DNA of 64,000 bases, taken from positions 4,154,001 through 4,218,000 of the forward strand of contig NZ_CP054139.1 of assembly GCF_013283875.1 (NCBI RefSeq), given 5' to 3'. Below, one piece after another: positions 36,101-44,739 of this stretch. Origin of the DNA: Mucilaginibacter mali (GTDB taxonomy: Bacteria > Bacteroidota > Bacteroidia > Sphingobacteriales > Sphingobacteriaceae). Positions within the stretch are counted from its first letter, which is position 1; every line of letters starts with the position of its first letter. A program made the translations under genes and the position numbers. The notes under the pieces are model-generated. The model was not told the DNA's origin and did no database searches. It saw nothing but the letters and a program-made list of their open reading frames with translations.

Positions 36101-37252
36101 TTATTTCGTTCCCGCTATCAAATTATCAAAAGCATTTGCCAGTAATTCTTTCAATCTATTATCGGCTTTAACGTTTAGCATACCAAATTTCCCTATGGCA
36201 TAAGGTATAGCTAAAAATATTTCATCGCTTAAATTCTTCTTATCCTTTTTCATATTATTTAAAACATCGTTCACATCAAGTTTCTTAAGGTAGCTGATCG
36301 ATTCGGCATCTATATACGGGAGGATAAGATCTTTTAGCACTGCCGATTCATTTTTGGCCAGGCTGCCATAGACAACGGCTATTTCGTTTTCTACGAGCAT
36401 GCCTATAGAAATGGCTATGCCGTGTGGAATTTTATAGTTTAACAATGGCTCGATAGCGTGCCCTACTGTGTGGCCGTAATTTAAAGCTTTTCTAATATTA
36501 GCTTCAAACTCGTCGATCGTAATAACAGAGTTTTTAACAGCTAAAGATAATTGAATAATCGGAATTATATTATGTAAAACATCTCCGTGCTGCGTCGAAA
36601 CATATTTTTCAAATAGTTTTATGGTTGTTTCTCCTCCCACTATAACAAGTTTCACTATTTCGCCATATCCAGAAAGTATGTCTCGTTTTGGAAGCGATCT
36701 TAACAACTCATCACATATCAACACCCTGGCTGGCGATGAAAATAAACCCAACTGGTTTTTTCCACCTTTATAATTCAGGCATGATTTGGCACCGATACAA
36801 CTGTCGGCCATTGAAAGCAACGTTGTTGGTACATACACCCAATTTATGCCCCGTTTAAATACAGCCCTTGCAAAAGCGGTGATATCCTGGGTAATGCCGC
36901 CGCCCATTGAAACAATTACCTCTTTTTTTGTGAAATTTTTGGCCTGCAAAACATCCACAAGCTTCATTGCTGTAGCAAGGTTCTTATTTTTTTCCCGGGC
37001 ATTTATAAGCGTTGTTGGCGCACCCGACAGCATATCTTCGGTATATAATTTATCTACAACGTCATCTATATAAATAAAATGCTTTTCTTTATTATGAGCG
37101 GCCAGTGCTTGTAATTCTTTTATCAGATCTGCCTTGCTAATAAAATTTACGGTATAGTTATATGGCACCGATCTTATAGTGATAGCATCTGTTGCATTGG
37201 CTGGCAATGAAAGCTTTACTACAGTATCATCAATAACAAATTGGTTTTGCAT
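36101..37252 (-). CDS. 3-dehydroquinate-synthase-like sugar phosphate cyclase
   Basis: 383 residues. NAD-binding GGGITQD, then PTTLLSMADSCIGAKSCLNY and GKNQLGLF are the DHQ-synthase signatures, slightly altered (GAKSCLN instead of the usual GGKTGVN). The zinc ligands appear conserved: Glu198 (GYGEIVK), and His near 260 (NYGHTVGHAIE) and 277 (PHGIAIS). Members of the superfamily include dehydroquinate, 2-deoxy-scyllo-inosose and valiolone-type cyclases. A shikimate role is unlikely in a sugar locus. It probably makes a carbocyclic ring from a ketose or aldose phosphate, or acts on the CDP-sugar branch. Substrate unknown. Confidence 0.85.
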   Translation of the reverse strand: MQNQFVIDDTVVKLSLPANATDAITIRSVPYNYTVNFISKADLIKELQALAAHNKEKHFIYIDDVVDKLYTEDMLSGAPTTLINAREKNKNLATAMKLVDVLQAKNFTKKEVIVSMGGGITQDITAFARAVFKRGINWVYVPTTLLSMADSCIGAKSCLNYKGGKNQLGLFSSPARVLICDELLRSLPKRDILSGYGEIVKLVIVGGETTIKLFEKYVSTQHGDVLHNIIPIIQLSLAVKNSVITIDEFEANIRKALNYGHTVGHAIEPLLNYKIPHGIAISIGMLVENEIAVVYGSLAKNESAVLKDLILPYIDAESISYLKKLDVNDVLNNMKKDKKNLSDEIFLAIPYAIGKFGMLNVKADNRLKELLANAFDNLIAGTK

Positions 37253-37283
37253 AATTATGTTGCGTATACGTTAATTGTAACTT

Positions 37284-38336
37284 TTAAACTAAATAACTTT
37301 CTACAACTTTTCTAAAGCCATCCTCGGCACTAATTTGTGGTTTCCATCCAAAAGCCTCCAGCTTACTAATATCGGGCGTGCCGCGGTTTATAGGGCTCTT
37401 TAAATAGTTGTTACCTTCAATAGTTTTTTGTACCGAACTTACTTTTAGCCCTTTCTCAGGGTATAGGCCGGTCATGATATGTGCTAATTGCAAAATGCTG
37501 TATTCCTGGTAAGGGTTGCCAACATTATATGCCTGCCCGTTTTCGCCCTTTAATAACACTGTAAAAAACGCGATAGTAGCATCAGCAAGATAACAAAATG
37601 CCCGTTGGGCAGATCCATCACTGTTTAAGTTGATATCCCTGTTATTTAAAATATCGTTTACAAAATCGGCAAATACACGGCCATCATCTAAAAGCATTTT
37701 AGGGCCATAAGTGTGGAAAGGGCGTACCATTTTAGCAGGGACACCATACTGATAGAACCAGCTTGCACAAATGGTCTCTCCCATTCTTTTACTTTCGCCA
37801 TAACAAGAACGCACATTTGTGGGATCAAGATGCGCATAGTGGTCTTCTTTCATCGGGATACGGCTTTCATCTACCTGGCCATAAACATCACCCGAACTAA
37901 AGAATAAAAATGATCTTACGTTATCTTTCTTAGCCAGTTTCATTAAGTTTATGGTTCCTAAAACATTAGCATTTAAAGTACCAACAGGGTCTACTCCATA
38001 ATATTTAGGGCTGGCCTGGCTGGCCGCGTGTACTATATAGTCAACTTTGCGGTCAAACACCATTTCGTCGCAAACATCTTTATGTACTAAAATAAGATGC
38101 TTATCATCCAAATGATCTTTAAAACGGGTTTTCGCCTTCTCAAGGTTCCTAACCAATGCTAATACAGTAATATTCTGATCGGGTTTCTGCCTATTAATGT
38201 ATAGTAATGTTTCAACCATGTATGCCGGCAGAAAGCCGCTAGCCCCGGTGATCAATACTGTTTGGCCTGCAAAATTCTCCCAGGGTAAATTTGCCTGGTA
38301 AACGTATGCCATATCACCTTCTATGATCTTATTCAT
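37284..38336 (-). CDS. NAD-dependent epimerase/dehydratase
   Basis: 350-residue extended SDR: VLITGASGFLPAYMVE with an altered GxxGxxP loop, HAASQASPKYYG, SSGDVYGQV, CYGESKRMGE with catalytic Tyr/Lys, and NVGNPYQEYSI. It belongs with UDP-glucuronate decarboxylase-type or CDP-sugar reductase/epimerase enzymes. It is 6 bases after rfbG and 31 before the cyclase gene, so a role as the 4-reductase or epimerase of the CDP-sugar is plausible. Met8 (38315) is a possible alternative start. Confidence 0.85.
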   Translation of the reverse strand: MNKIIEGDMAYVYQANLPWENFAGQTVLITGASGFLPAYMVETLLYINRQKPDQNITVLALVRNLEKAKTRFKDHLDDKHLILVHKDVCDEMVFDRKVDYIVHAASQASPKYYGVDPVGTLNANVLGTINLMKLAKKDNVRSFLFFSSGDVYGQVDESRIPMKEDHYAHLDPTNVRSCYGESKRMGETICASWFYQYGVPAKMVRPFHTYGPKMLLDDGRVFADFVNDILNNRDINLNSDGSAQRAFCYLADATIAFFTVLLKGENGQAYNVGNPYQEYSILQLAHIMTGLYPEKGLKVSSVQKTIEGNNYLKSPINRGTPDISKLEAFGWKPQISAEDGFRKVVESYLV

Positions 38337-38342
38337 ATTTTA

Positions 38343-39425
38343 TTACTTGCTTGCTATGAAATCCAGGATCTGGTTTTCTGTAAAATTATTTATGGTTGTT
38401 TTTTGATCGTAATAGTGTTTATACCAGCTAATAGTATAGTTTACAGCTGTAGCTGCGTTTAAGCGGGGTTTCCAGCCAATTTGCTGTATGGCTTTGCTAA
38501 TATCCAGCTTAAGTAAACCTGCTTCGTGTGGCTGATCGGTTAGCTTAACGTTCTCATATTCTCCGCTTCCCCAATTCTCAATAGCCAAATTAACCATGGT
38601 ATCTACTCTTAATGAATCATCGGCATAAGGCCCGAAATTATACGCCTGTGAAAATTCGCGGGGGGTTTGTGTAAGTTTATCCCCCAATAATAGATAGCCT
38701 ACCAGTGGCTCCAGCACATGTTGCCATGGCCTGATGGAATTAGGGTTACGTACAACTATTTTTTGATTGCTACCCAGCGCTCTGGCAATATCGGGCATTA
38801 ACCTATCGGCCGACCAATCACCACCACCTATTACATTACCCGCACGGCCTACTGCTATTGTTTTTTTATGCTTTTCAAGATCATTTACATTAAAAAATGA
38901 GTTACGGTAAGAATCTATCAATATTTCCGCACATGCTTTACTTGAACTGTACGGGTCATAACCTCCAAGGCGATCATTTTCACGATATGGATAAACCCAT
39001 TCATAATTATGATAAACTTTATCAGTAGTTATGATTATGGTTTTACACTCTTTATCTAAAAGTTTTACCGCGTCTAATACATTGGCAGTCCCTATAACAT
39101 TAACTTCAAAGGTTTCGGCCGGAATATGGTACGACAACCTAACCAGCGGCTGAGCTGCCAAATGAAATACAAAATCGGGCTGAAAGTTTAATACTTCTTT
39201 CTGCAATTTCTTTGCATCCCTGATATCGGCTATTACAGACCGGCAAATATTATTTCCATCTATTAAATTAAACAGATCATCTTCATTTTGAGGAGCTAAT
39301 GCATAGCCTTTAACATTGGCCTGTAATAAACTAAGTATCTTTAGCAGCCACGACCCTTTAAAACCGGTATGCCCTGTTACAAATACTTTTTTTCCCTGGT
39401 ATGTGCTTTTGAGTAACTGTATCAT
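38343..39425 (-). CDS. rfbG: CDP-glucose 4,6-dehydratase
   Basis: Makes CDP-4-keto-6-deoxy-D-glucose. The 360-residue extended SDR has FVTGHTGFKGSWLLKIL near residues 15-31 (the GxxGxKGSW version specific to RfbG), AAQPLVRLSY, ITTDKVYHN, YDPYSSSKACAEIL with Tyr/Lys, and IRPWQHVLEPL, a strong RfbG signature. It lies 10 bases after rfbF and 6 before the next SDR. Its product is the RfbH substrate. Confidence 0.97.
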   Translation of the reverse strand: MIQLLKSTYQGKKVFVTGHTGFKGSWLLKILSLLQANVKGYALAPQNEDDLFNLIDGNNICRSVIADIRDAKKLQKEVLNFQPDFVFHLAAQPLVRLSYHIPAETFEVNVIGTANVLDAVKLLDKECKTIIITTDKVYHNYEWVYPYRENDRLGGYDPYSSSKACAEILIDSYRNSFFNVNDLEKHKKTIAVGRAGNVIGGGDWSADRLMPDIARALGSNQKIVVRNPNSIRPWQHVLEPLVGYLLLGDKLTQTPREFSQAYNFGPYADDSLRVDTMVNLAIENWGSGEYENVKLTDQPHEAGLLKLDISKAIQQIGWKPRLNAATAVNYTISWYKHYYDQKTTINNFTENQILDFIASK

Positions 39426-39435
39426 CTGCGCATTT

Positions 39436-40209
39436 TTACCAAATTTTCCAAAGCGCTTTATCTTCGGCCCACATTTCGTTAAGATCTTGCTTATCTTTCA
39501 GCGTATCCATCGGCCTCCAAAAACCATTGTGCTTAAAAGCGCTCATCTGGTGGTCTTTTGCCAGGCTTTCCATTGGGTCTTTTTCCCATATGGTAGCATC
39601 GCCATCTTTTATGTAATCAAAAATTTGTGGTTCACAAACAAAATAGCCGCCATTTATCCAAGAACCATCTCCTTTGGGTTTTTCGAAAAAGGAATGCACT
39701 TCATTATTTTCACCAATATTTAGCGACCCAAAACGCCCCGATGGTTGTACCGATGTAACTGTACAAAACTTATTATTGGCTTTATGAAAATCTACCAGAT
39801 CCTTAATATTTACATTACCAACGCCATCGCCGTAAGTAAGCATAAATGTTTCGTTGTTTACATATGGTTGTACACGCTTGATCCGTCCCCCGGTCATCGA
39901 TTCGTTACCAGTATCAATGAGTGTGATCTTCCACGGTTCTGCCTGCGAATCATGCACCTTTATCGAATTATCCTTCAGATCGATCGTAACATCCGATTTA
40001 TGCAAAAAATAATTTGCGAAGTATTCTTTAATAATATAGCCTTTGTATCCAAGGCAAACTATAAAATCATTAAACCCGTAAGTTGAATATATTTTCATAA
40101 TATGCCATAATATTGGCATACCCCCTATTTCAACCATAGGCTTAGGTTTAACACCGGTTTCTTCTGATAAGCGGGTACCCAGCCCGCCGGCAAGTAATAC
40201 AACCTTCAT
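39436..40209 (-). CDS. rfbF: Glucose-1-phosphate cytidylyltransferase
   Basis: Forms CDP-glucose from CTP and glucose-1-phosphate. 257 residues: VVLLAGGLGTRLSEETGVKP (3-22), KPMVEIGGMPILWHIMKIYS, FIVCLGYKGYIIKEYF and the acidic YGDGVGNVNI motif are all RfbF signatures, as is FWRPMDTLKDKQDL near the C-terminus. It lies 15 bases after the reductase gene and 10 before rfbG, opening the CDP-sugar block. Confidence 0.97.
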   Translation of the reverse strand: MKVVLLAGGLGTRLSEETGVKPKPMVEIGGMPILWHIMKIYSTYGFNDFIVCLGYKGYIIKEYFANYFLHKSDVTIDLKDNSIKVHDSQAEPWKITLIDTGNESMTGGRIKRVQPYVNNETFMLTYGDGVGNVNIKDLVDFHKANNKFCTVTSVQPSGRFGSLNIGENNEVHSFFEKPKGDGSWINGGYFVCEPQIFDYIKDGDATIWEKDPMESLAKDHQMSAFKHNGFWRPMDTLKDKQDLNEMWAEDKALWKIW

Positions 40210-40224
40210 AATTATTAATAATAT

Positions 40225-41265
40225 TTATATTGTAAGCTGAACATCATCAGATAGCGGATAAGCACAGCATGTTAAACATTCATTATCTTTCATATCGGTA
40301 TGCTTTTTCACCAATCCTATCATTTTTACCTGGCCATGTAAAATACTTGCTTTACAAACTGTGCAGTGCCCCGTCTGGCATGCGTATGGCAGTTCCAAAA
40401 AAGCATCTAAACCTGCCTCAAGTATACTTTTTCCTTTAACAACTTCAACCTGTGCAGCTACTTCGCCAATATTTATTTTTACATGTCGCGTAGTAATATC
40501 TTCAAACTCGGCCGGGTCTTTTATTAATTCAAAGTCTTCGGCAAATATTTGCTCTTCACTTATTTCAAAACTATAAAGTGCCTGTTTAACCGACTCTTTC
40601 AAGCCTCTTGGCCCGCATATATAATGTATGCTATTTTGCAGGTCAGTAACAGACCTTAAGATCGTTAACACTTTATGCGGGTCGATCCGGCCTTGTATAT
40701 GATCGGGGTCTTTATTGTCAACTACTAGTCTTGTATAAAAATTCCAAACCTGTAGTTGTGTTGAGAACGTTTTTTCCAGATCCTGGATCTGTGCAGAAAA
40801 TATTACATCATCAACATGGCGGTTACCATAAACCAGTGTTATTTTGTGGCCGGTTTGTTTATGTAAAACAAATTTTGCTATAGACATTAAAGGCGTTATG
40901 CCGCTACCCGCCCCCCATAGCACAATGTGTTTATTTTCTGTAGTATGATCATTATTGAAGATAAAATCACCCATTGGATGCATTACTTCAACCAGATCGT
41001 CAATCTTAAGCCGATCATTAATATGATTAGAGACTATACCGCGAGGTACCCTTTTAACGGTTACTTCCAGGTATTCATCTACTTTGGGCGCCGATGAAAA
41101 CGAGTAAGGCCTGATGTATCGCCTGCCATTGATCCTAAACACCAGAGTGAGATATTGGCCTGGCAAATAAGTTACTTTTTTTAAGCCTGGCTGTTTAAAA
41201 CAAACTGTTATTACATCTTTAGCTTCTTTCCTTATTTCTACAACTTTTAATGTATAAATCTGCAT
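40225..41265 (-). CDS. FAD/NAD(P)H reductase with C-terminal [2Fe-2S] domain (E3-type candidate)
   Basis: 346 residues. The FAD-binding barrel has RPYSFSSAP, the NAD domain GAGSGITPLMS and YICGPRG, and a plant-type ferredoxin domain closes the protein (YACQTGHCTVC, then CLTC). E3 reductases (AscD/RfbI) that supply electrons to RfbH carry their [2Fe-2S] domain at the N-terminus; here it is at the C-terminus, as in phenylacetyl-CoA-epoxidase-type reductases. Context (15 bases before rfbF) and cofactor set suggest it drives RfbH, by a rearranged architecture. It is 91 bases after wzc. Confidence 0.85.
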   Translation of the reverse strand: MQIYTLKVVEIRKEAKDVITVCFKQPGLKKVTYLPGQYLTLVFRINGRRYIRPYSFSSAPKVDEYLEVTVKRVPRGIVSNHINDRLKIDDLVEVMHPMGDFIFNNDHTTENKHIVLWGAGSGITPLMSIAKFVLHKQTGHKITLVYGNRHVDDVIFSAQIQDLEKTFSTQLQVWNFYTRLVVDNKDPDHIQGRIDPHKVLTILRSVTDLQNSIHYICGPRGLKESVKQALYSFEISEEQIFAEDFELIKDPAEFEDITTRHVKINIGEVAAQVEVVKGKSILEAGLDAFLELPYACQTGHCTVCKASILHGQVKMIGLVKKHTDMKDNECLTCCAYPLSDDVQLTI

Positions 41266-41356
41266 CTATATAAAGTTGAAGTATTTAAAAGCCTCCATTT
41301 TAAACCTGTTTGTATTGCTCCCGTATAAGCGTATCCATTGCTATATTGTTACCAGT

Positions 41357-43780
41357 TTATTTACGCCGGTTCAGTATTTTTTCAAGCCACGTTTGTTTTT
41401 TCTTACTCTCATCAACATAGCCGCCATAGCCGCCATAACCACCATAACCATAGCCGTAACCATAGCCGTAGCCATAGCCATAGCCATAGCCATAACCATA
41501 ATAACCATAATAGCCGCCTTTAGCCGATTGAATATCATTTACAACCAAATATGTTTTGCTTAGCTTTTTAGCTGTGATCAGATCGTTAATGATATTAACT
41601 TGCGATTTATAGGTAAAGCCTTGCCTAACAATATATAGGCACAGATCGGCGTATTTTTCAATTATTAAAGCATCAGATACAAGACCTACCGGAGCCGTAT
41701 CGATGATCACATAATCATATTTCTTTTTAAGTTCCTCTATCATTGTACCCAATTTGCTATTTAATAGTAACTCTGCAGGGTTAGGAGGAATAGGGCCTGA
41801 TGATATCAATGATGTATTTTCGCTGATGTAAAGCGGGCGTATAACCGAATCTAAAGTAGTTTTATCTGATATGATATAGTTGGTAAAACCGTGCTGATTA
41901 TCCATACCAATATTCATAGATAATTTAGGTTTGCGAAGATCTAACTCCATAAACACAACTTTTTTGCCGCCTATTGCCAATACATTACCTAGATTAAGCG
42001 AGATGAATGACTTTCCCTCGCCGCTCATGCTTGAAGTAACAAGTATTACATTAGACTGGTCTTGCTTTAGCAAGAATTGAAGATTAGCTCTTAAACTTCT
42101 AAATTGCTCGGAAATGATAGAGCGCGACTTGTTGTCCACCACAAGGCTTTTTTCATCATCATTATGGCTTATTTCGCCCACTATGGTAACGGGGGTTCCC
42201 ATTACCAGGTCTTTTTTGGTGATGATGCGGGTATTAAGCATTTCGCGAATACTTAAATAAGCTAATGGCAGTATAAACCCAATTATTAAGCCTACAACGT
42301 AAATAAGACCTTTTTTAGGCGCGAAAGGGGCCGAATCGCTTTTTGCGGGATCAATAATTTGCGACGTAGAGAAAGTTGAGGTTCGGGTTATCGCGGTTTC
42401 TTCCTTTTTTTGCAATAAGTATATATAAATCTGTTGCTTTAATGTTTGCTGGCGCGAATAGCTTAAATAGATTCTTTCCTTTTCGGGTACATTTTGTATC
42501 TTTTGATTGATGACACTATTGCGGGCCACCAGTTCTTTTTTAGATAAATTCAGGTTTCGCTTGTATTCATCGAAGCTTTTCAGCAGGTTACCTCGCAGGT
42601 TTTCTATCTGCTGGTCTAAATTTTTTACTATTGGGTTATTTTCTGTATAAGATAAATTTTGCCTCTCACGTTCACTAAGCATTTGGTTGTACGACGCTAT
42701 ACCAGCCGCAAAAACCGGATCTGTAACCGTTAACGTACTTGGGATGATCCGATGATTTGCGGGGTTCTTAATATAAGTCGATATACCTTCAATTATTGAT
42801 ATCTGTATTTCTAGCTCGTTCAATTTTTTAAAGTAATCACTTGAATTATCGATCAATACTTTAGATTGCTCAGCTATATCGGCAAGTTGATTGGCTTTTT
42901 TAAATTCCTCTATACGTTTTTCAACATCACTTAATTCGGCCGTGACAGCATCTAACTGCTTATCAACGAAGGCCATTGTACTGTCCGCTATTCTAACCTT
43001 ATCTTCTAAGTTCTCTTTTAGATAAAGGTCCATCAGGGTCGAAAGTATCTTTTCGCCTTTATCAGGTATAGCATAATCCAGATTAAGGTCAATTACCGTA
43101 CTTTGTTTACTTGTTAATGTAGCATCAAAACTTTTCATCAATCCTTCAACCTTCGAATCTACAGATTGAATAGTTATACCATAACCATGCTGATCAATAA
43201 AGTACCCTGGTTTGTAATCTAGTGTGAGATTAAATTGCGGAAGCTTTATTAGTTGCCCAAAAGCTACTGTAGTATCTATATTCTCTTTGCTGTTAACTAT
43301 CCTAAAATCATGGGTAGTAACATCCTTTATAGAATATTGCCTTGCCTCAATAGTATCGGCCTTATGCTGCAGATCAATTGTAAATGGTATATATTTATCA
43401 GTAACCTCTAAAGCCCTCAGCGCCCCTTTTACTCCTACAGTAATGTTAAGGTTTAGTTTTTCAACCACCTTTTTCATCAGTGAGCGTGATTTTAATATTT
43501 CTATTTCATTTTCAGCATTATTAGCTGTACCCAACAAGGATGAAAGATCTACATCAATAAGGCCCTTTGCACCTTTAGAGGGATTATTCTTATCGTCACG
43601 TACCAGTATTTTGCCGTCTATTTTATAAGCTGTATCTGCTAATTTAGAATAAAACACAGCCAAAAAGGTACATAGAACTATACCTATTAAAAATAAATAC
43701 CAATTGGATATAATTTTATCCAGATAGATCTTTATTTCGTTGTTGTTTTCCTGATTAGGCTGATCAATAATAGGATCCAT
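41357..43780 (-). CDS. wzc: Wzc-type polysaccharide co-polymerase and BY-kinase
   Basis: 807 residues. Wzz domain with a first membrane helix (WYLFLIGIVLCTFLAVF, about 32-48), coiled-coil middle, second helix near 497, then the cytoplasmic kinase: Walker A SSMSGEGKS (about 585), VVFMELDLRKPKL (Walker A') and VIIDTAPVGLVSDA (Walker B). The C-terminus is a Tyr-Gly repeat with 16 tyrosines (encoded 41417-41518), followed by a basic end. Wzc controls chain length and export through cycles of tyrosine autophosphorylation. It is 29 bases after the Wza-like gene. No Wzb phosphatase gene is nearby. Confidence 0.93.
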   Translation of the reverse strand: MDPIIDQPNQENNNEIKIYLDKIISNWYLFLIGIVLCTFLAVFYSKLADTAYKIDGKILVRDDKNNPSKGAKGLIDVDLSSLLGTANNAENEIEILKSRSLMKKVVEKLNLNITVGVKGALRALEVTDKYIPFTIDLQHKADTIEARQYSIKDVTTHDFRIVNSKENIDTTVAFGQLIKLPQFNLTLDYKPGYFIDQHGYGITIQSVDSKVEGLMKSFDATLTSKQSTVIDLNLDYAIPDKGEKILSTLMDLYLKENLEDKVRIADSTMAFVDKQLDAVTAELSDVEKRIEEFKKANQLADIAEQSKVLIDNSSDYFKKLNELEIQISIIEGISTYIKNPANHRIIPSTLTVTDPVFAAGIASYNQMLSERERQNLSYTENNPIVKNLDQQIENLRGNLLKSFDEYKRNLNLSKKELVARNSVINQKIQNVPEKERIYLSYSRQQTLKQQIYIYLLQKKEETAITRTSTFSTSQIIDPAKSDSAPFAPKKGLIYVVGLIIGFILPLAYLSIREMLNTRIITKKDLVMGTPVTIVGEISHNDDEKSLVVDNKSRSIISEQFRSLRANLQFLLKQDQSNVILVTSSMSGEGKSFISLNLGNVLAIGGKKVVFMELDLRKPKLSMNIGMDNQHGFTNYIISDKTTLDSVIRPLYISENTSLISSGPIPPNPAELLLNSKLGTMIEELKKKYDYVIIDTAPVGLVSDALIIEKYADLCLYIVRQGFTYKSQVNIINDLITAKKLSKTYLVVNDIQSAKGGYYGYYGYGYGYGYGYGYGYGYGYGGYGGYGGYVDESKKKQTWLEKILNRRK
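41417..41518 (-). repeat. Hexamer-based Tyr-Gly repeat inside wzc
   Basis: The C-terminal codons of wzc are a tandem array of TATGGC-type hexamers and variants (TATGGT, TACGGC, with TATTATGGT and TATGGCGGC at the two ends), encoding alternating Tyr and Gly. Copy-number changes of 6 bases keep the frame, so slippage would alter the number of phosphorylatable tyrosines without switching the gene off. On the other strand this array encodes a His/Ser-rich open frame that I regard as an artefact. Confidence 0.85.
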
Positions 43781-43809
43781 ATAATGTTATTCGATAGGAT
43801 TGGATATTT

Positions 43810-44643
43810 TTATCTGATTCTGGTAAGTAATACGACCAATACTGTTAAAGCAGATGTAATTACAGTGATATTTCGGGCTTGGGCTGCGTCACTGCTGGTA
43901 ATTTTAGCCTTAGTTGGCGTTACATATATTTCATCGTTCTGTTGCAAGTAAAAGTATGGCGATTTGAATATCTCCGAATTATTCAAATTCAATCGGTACC
44001 CTAATGTTGATCCATCAGTTTGGCGCCTCACTAAAAGTAAATTAGTACGATCCCCGTATATTGTTAGGTCGCCGGCATAACCCAAAGCGTCAAGTAAGTT
44101 TATTTTCTCATTGGGAATGCTGTAAGTACCAGGGTGTGCGACTTCACCCAAAACAGTGATCTTAAAATTTGCGAACCTTACTGTTACTGACGGGTCTTTA
44201 TAAAAGATACTCGCCTTTTGTACAATAAGCGTACGTGCCTGCGCGGTAGACAAACCCAGAACATTTACATCCCCAAGCACCGGGAGCGTAACTTCCCCTT
44301 TTTTATTTACCAAATAACCATATACCATTGATTGGCCGGCATTATTGCCCGATGCAGAAAAAATATTTCCATAGTAAGTACCCGAACCAAATGCTGGTGT
44401 ATTTAATGCGTTTACTAAATTGCCCCCCTGAGGATCTGCCGTTTGTATAAATATATATAATATGTCATCCGCCTGTATAATGGGTTCTTTATAATAGGCA
44501 TTTGTAAGCCGGGTTATTTTTGCTGTGTCGGATATATCTTCAAAATATTTGTAATTTTTGATTGTGGAGCATGAATGTAGTGTTAAAACTAACATCAGAA
44601 CCAAAAAGTAGCCAACTGGTATGTTGCGTATTATTCTTTTCAT
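43810..44643 (-). CDS. Wza-like polysaccharide export lipoprotein
   Basis: 277 residues. A signal peptide ends in a lipobox with Cys25 (TLHSCS), so the protein is an outer-membrane lipoprotein. It contains the polysaccharide export domain (IQADDILYIFIQTADPQGG, VNKKGEVTLPVLGDVNV, YKDPSVTVRFANFKITVLGE) and SLBB-like repeats (GEVAHPGTYSIPNEKINLLDAL). Last comes a hydrophobic C-terminus (ITVITSALTVLVVLLT) that fits the outer-membrane helix of Wza. It starts the locus and is 96 bases after a small membrane gene. Confidence 0.92.
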   Translation of the reverse strand: MKRIIRNIPVGYFLVLMLVLTLHSCSTIKNYKYFEDISDTAKITRLTNAYYKEPIIQADDILYIFIQTADPQGGNLVNALNTPAFGSGTYYGNIFSASGNNAGQSMVYGYLVNKKGEVTLPVLGDVNVLGLSTAQARTLIVQKASIFYKDPSVTVRFANFKITVLGEVAHPGTYSIPNEKINLLDALGYAGDLTIYGDRTNLLLVRRQTDGSTLGYRLNLNNSEIFKSPYFYLQQNDEIYVTPTKAKITSSDAAQARNITVITSALTVLVVLLTRIR

Positions 44644-44739
44644 TTATTTTTTAGTAACAAAATTTGTATTGTTATAAATAAAACTCCATAAAGTTACATT
44701 TATTTTAACAATTTAGGCCAATAAATATTAAATATATCA

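Larger units (their letters stand above)
1294..44643 (-). other. Wzy-type exopolysaccharide/capsule biosynthesis locus
   Basis: About 40 consecutive minus-strand genes with mostly 0-120 base spacing and several stop-start overlaps. Export and assembly functions (Wza-like, Wzc-like, Wzx-like, Wzy-like, Wzi) frame nucleotide-sugar pathways for dTDP-rhamnose, GDP-fucose, a CDP-3,6-dideoxyhexose-type sugar and probably a CMP-activated acid sugar, plus at least five glycosyltransferases. The middle genes are visibly richer in A and T than the rpo region. Missing from the window: an initiating polyprenyl-phosphate sugar transferase, a Wzb-type phosphatase, rfbC, NeuC and the partners of GmhA. Confidence 0.9.

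Noticed and set aside
36101..37252. Assignment as housekeeping aroB
   Set aside because: The context is a CDP-sugar block, the core motif is altered, and no other shikimate gene is near.
41338..41523. His/Ser/Asn-rich open frame on the plus strand
   Set aside because: It is the antisense of the Tyr-Gly repeat of wzc; the composition follows from the hexamer array and there is no start signal.
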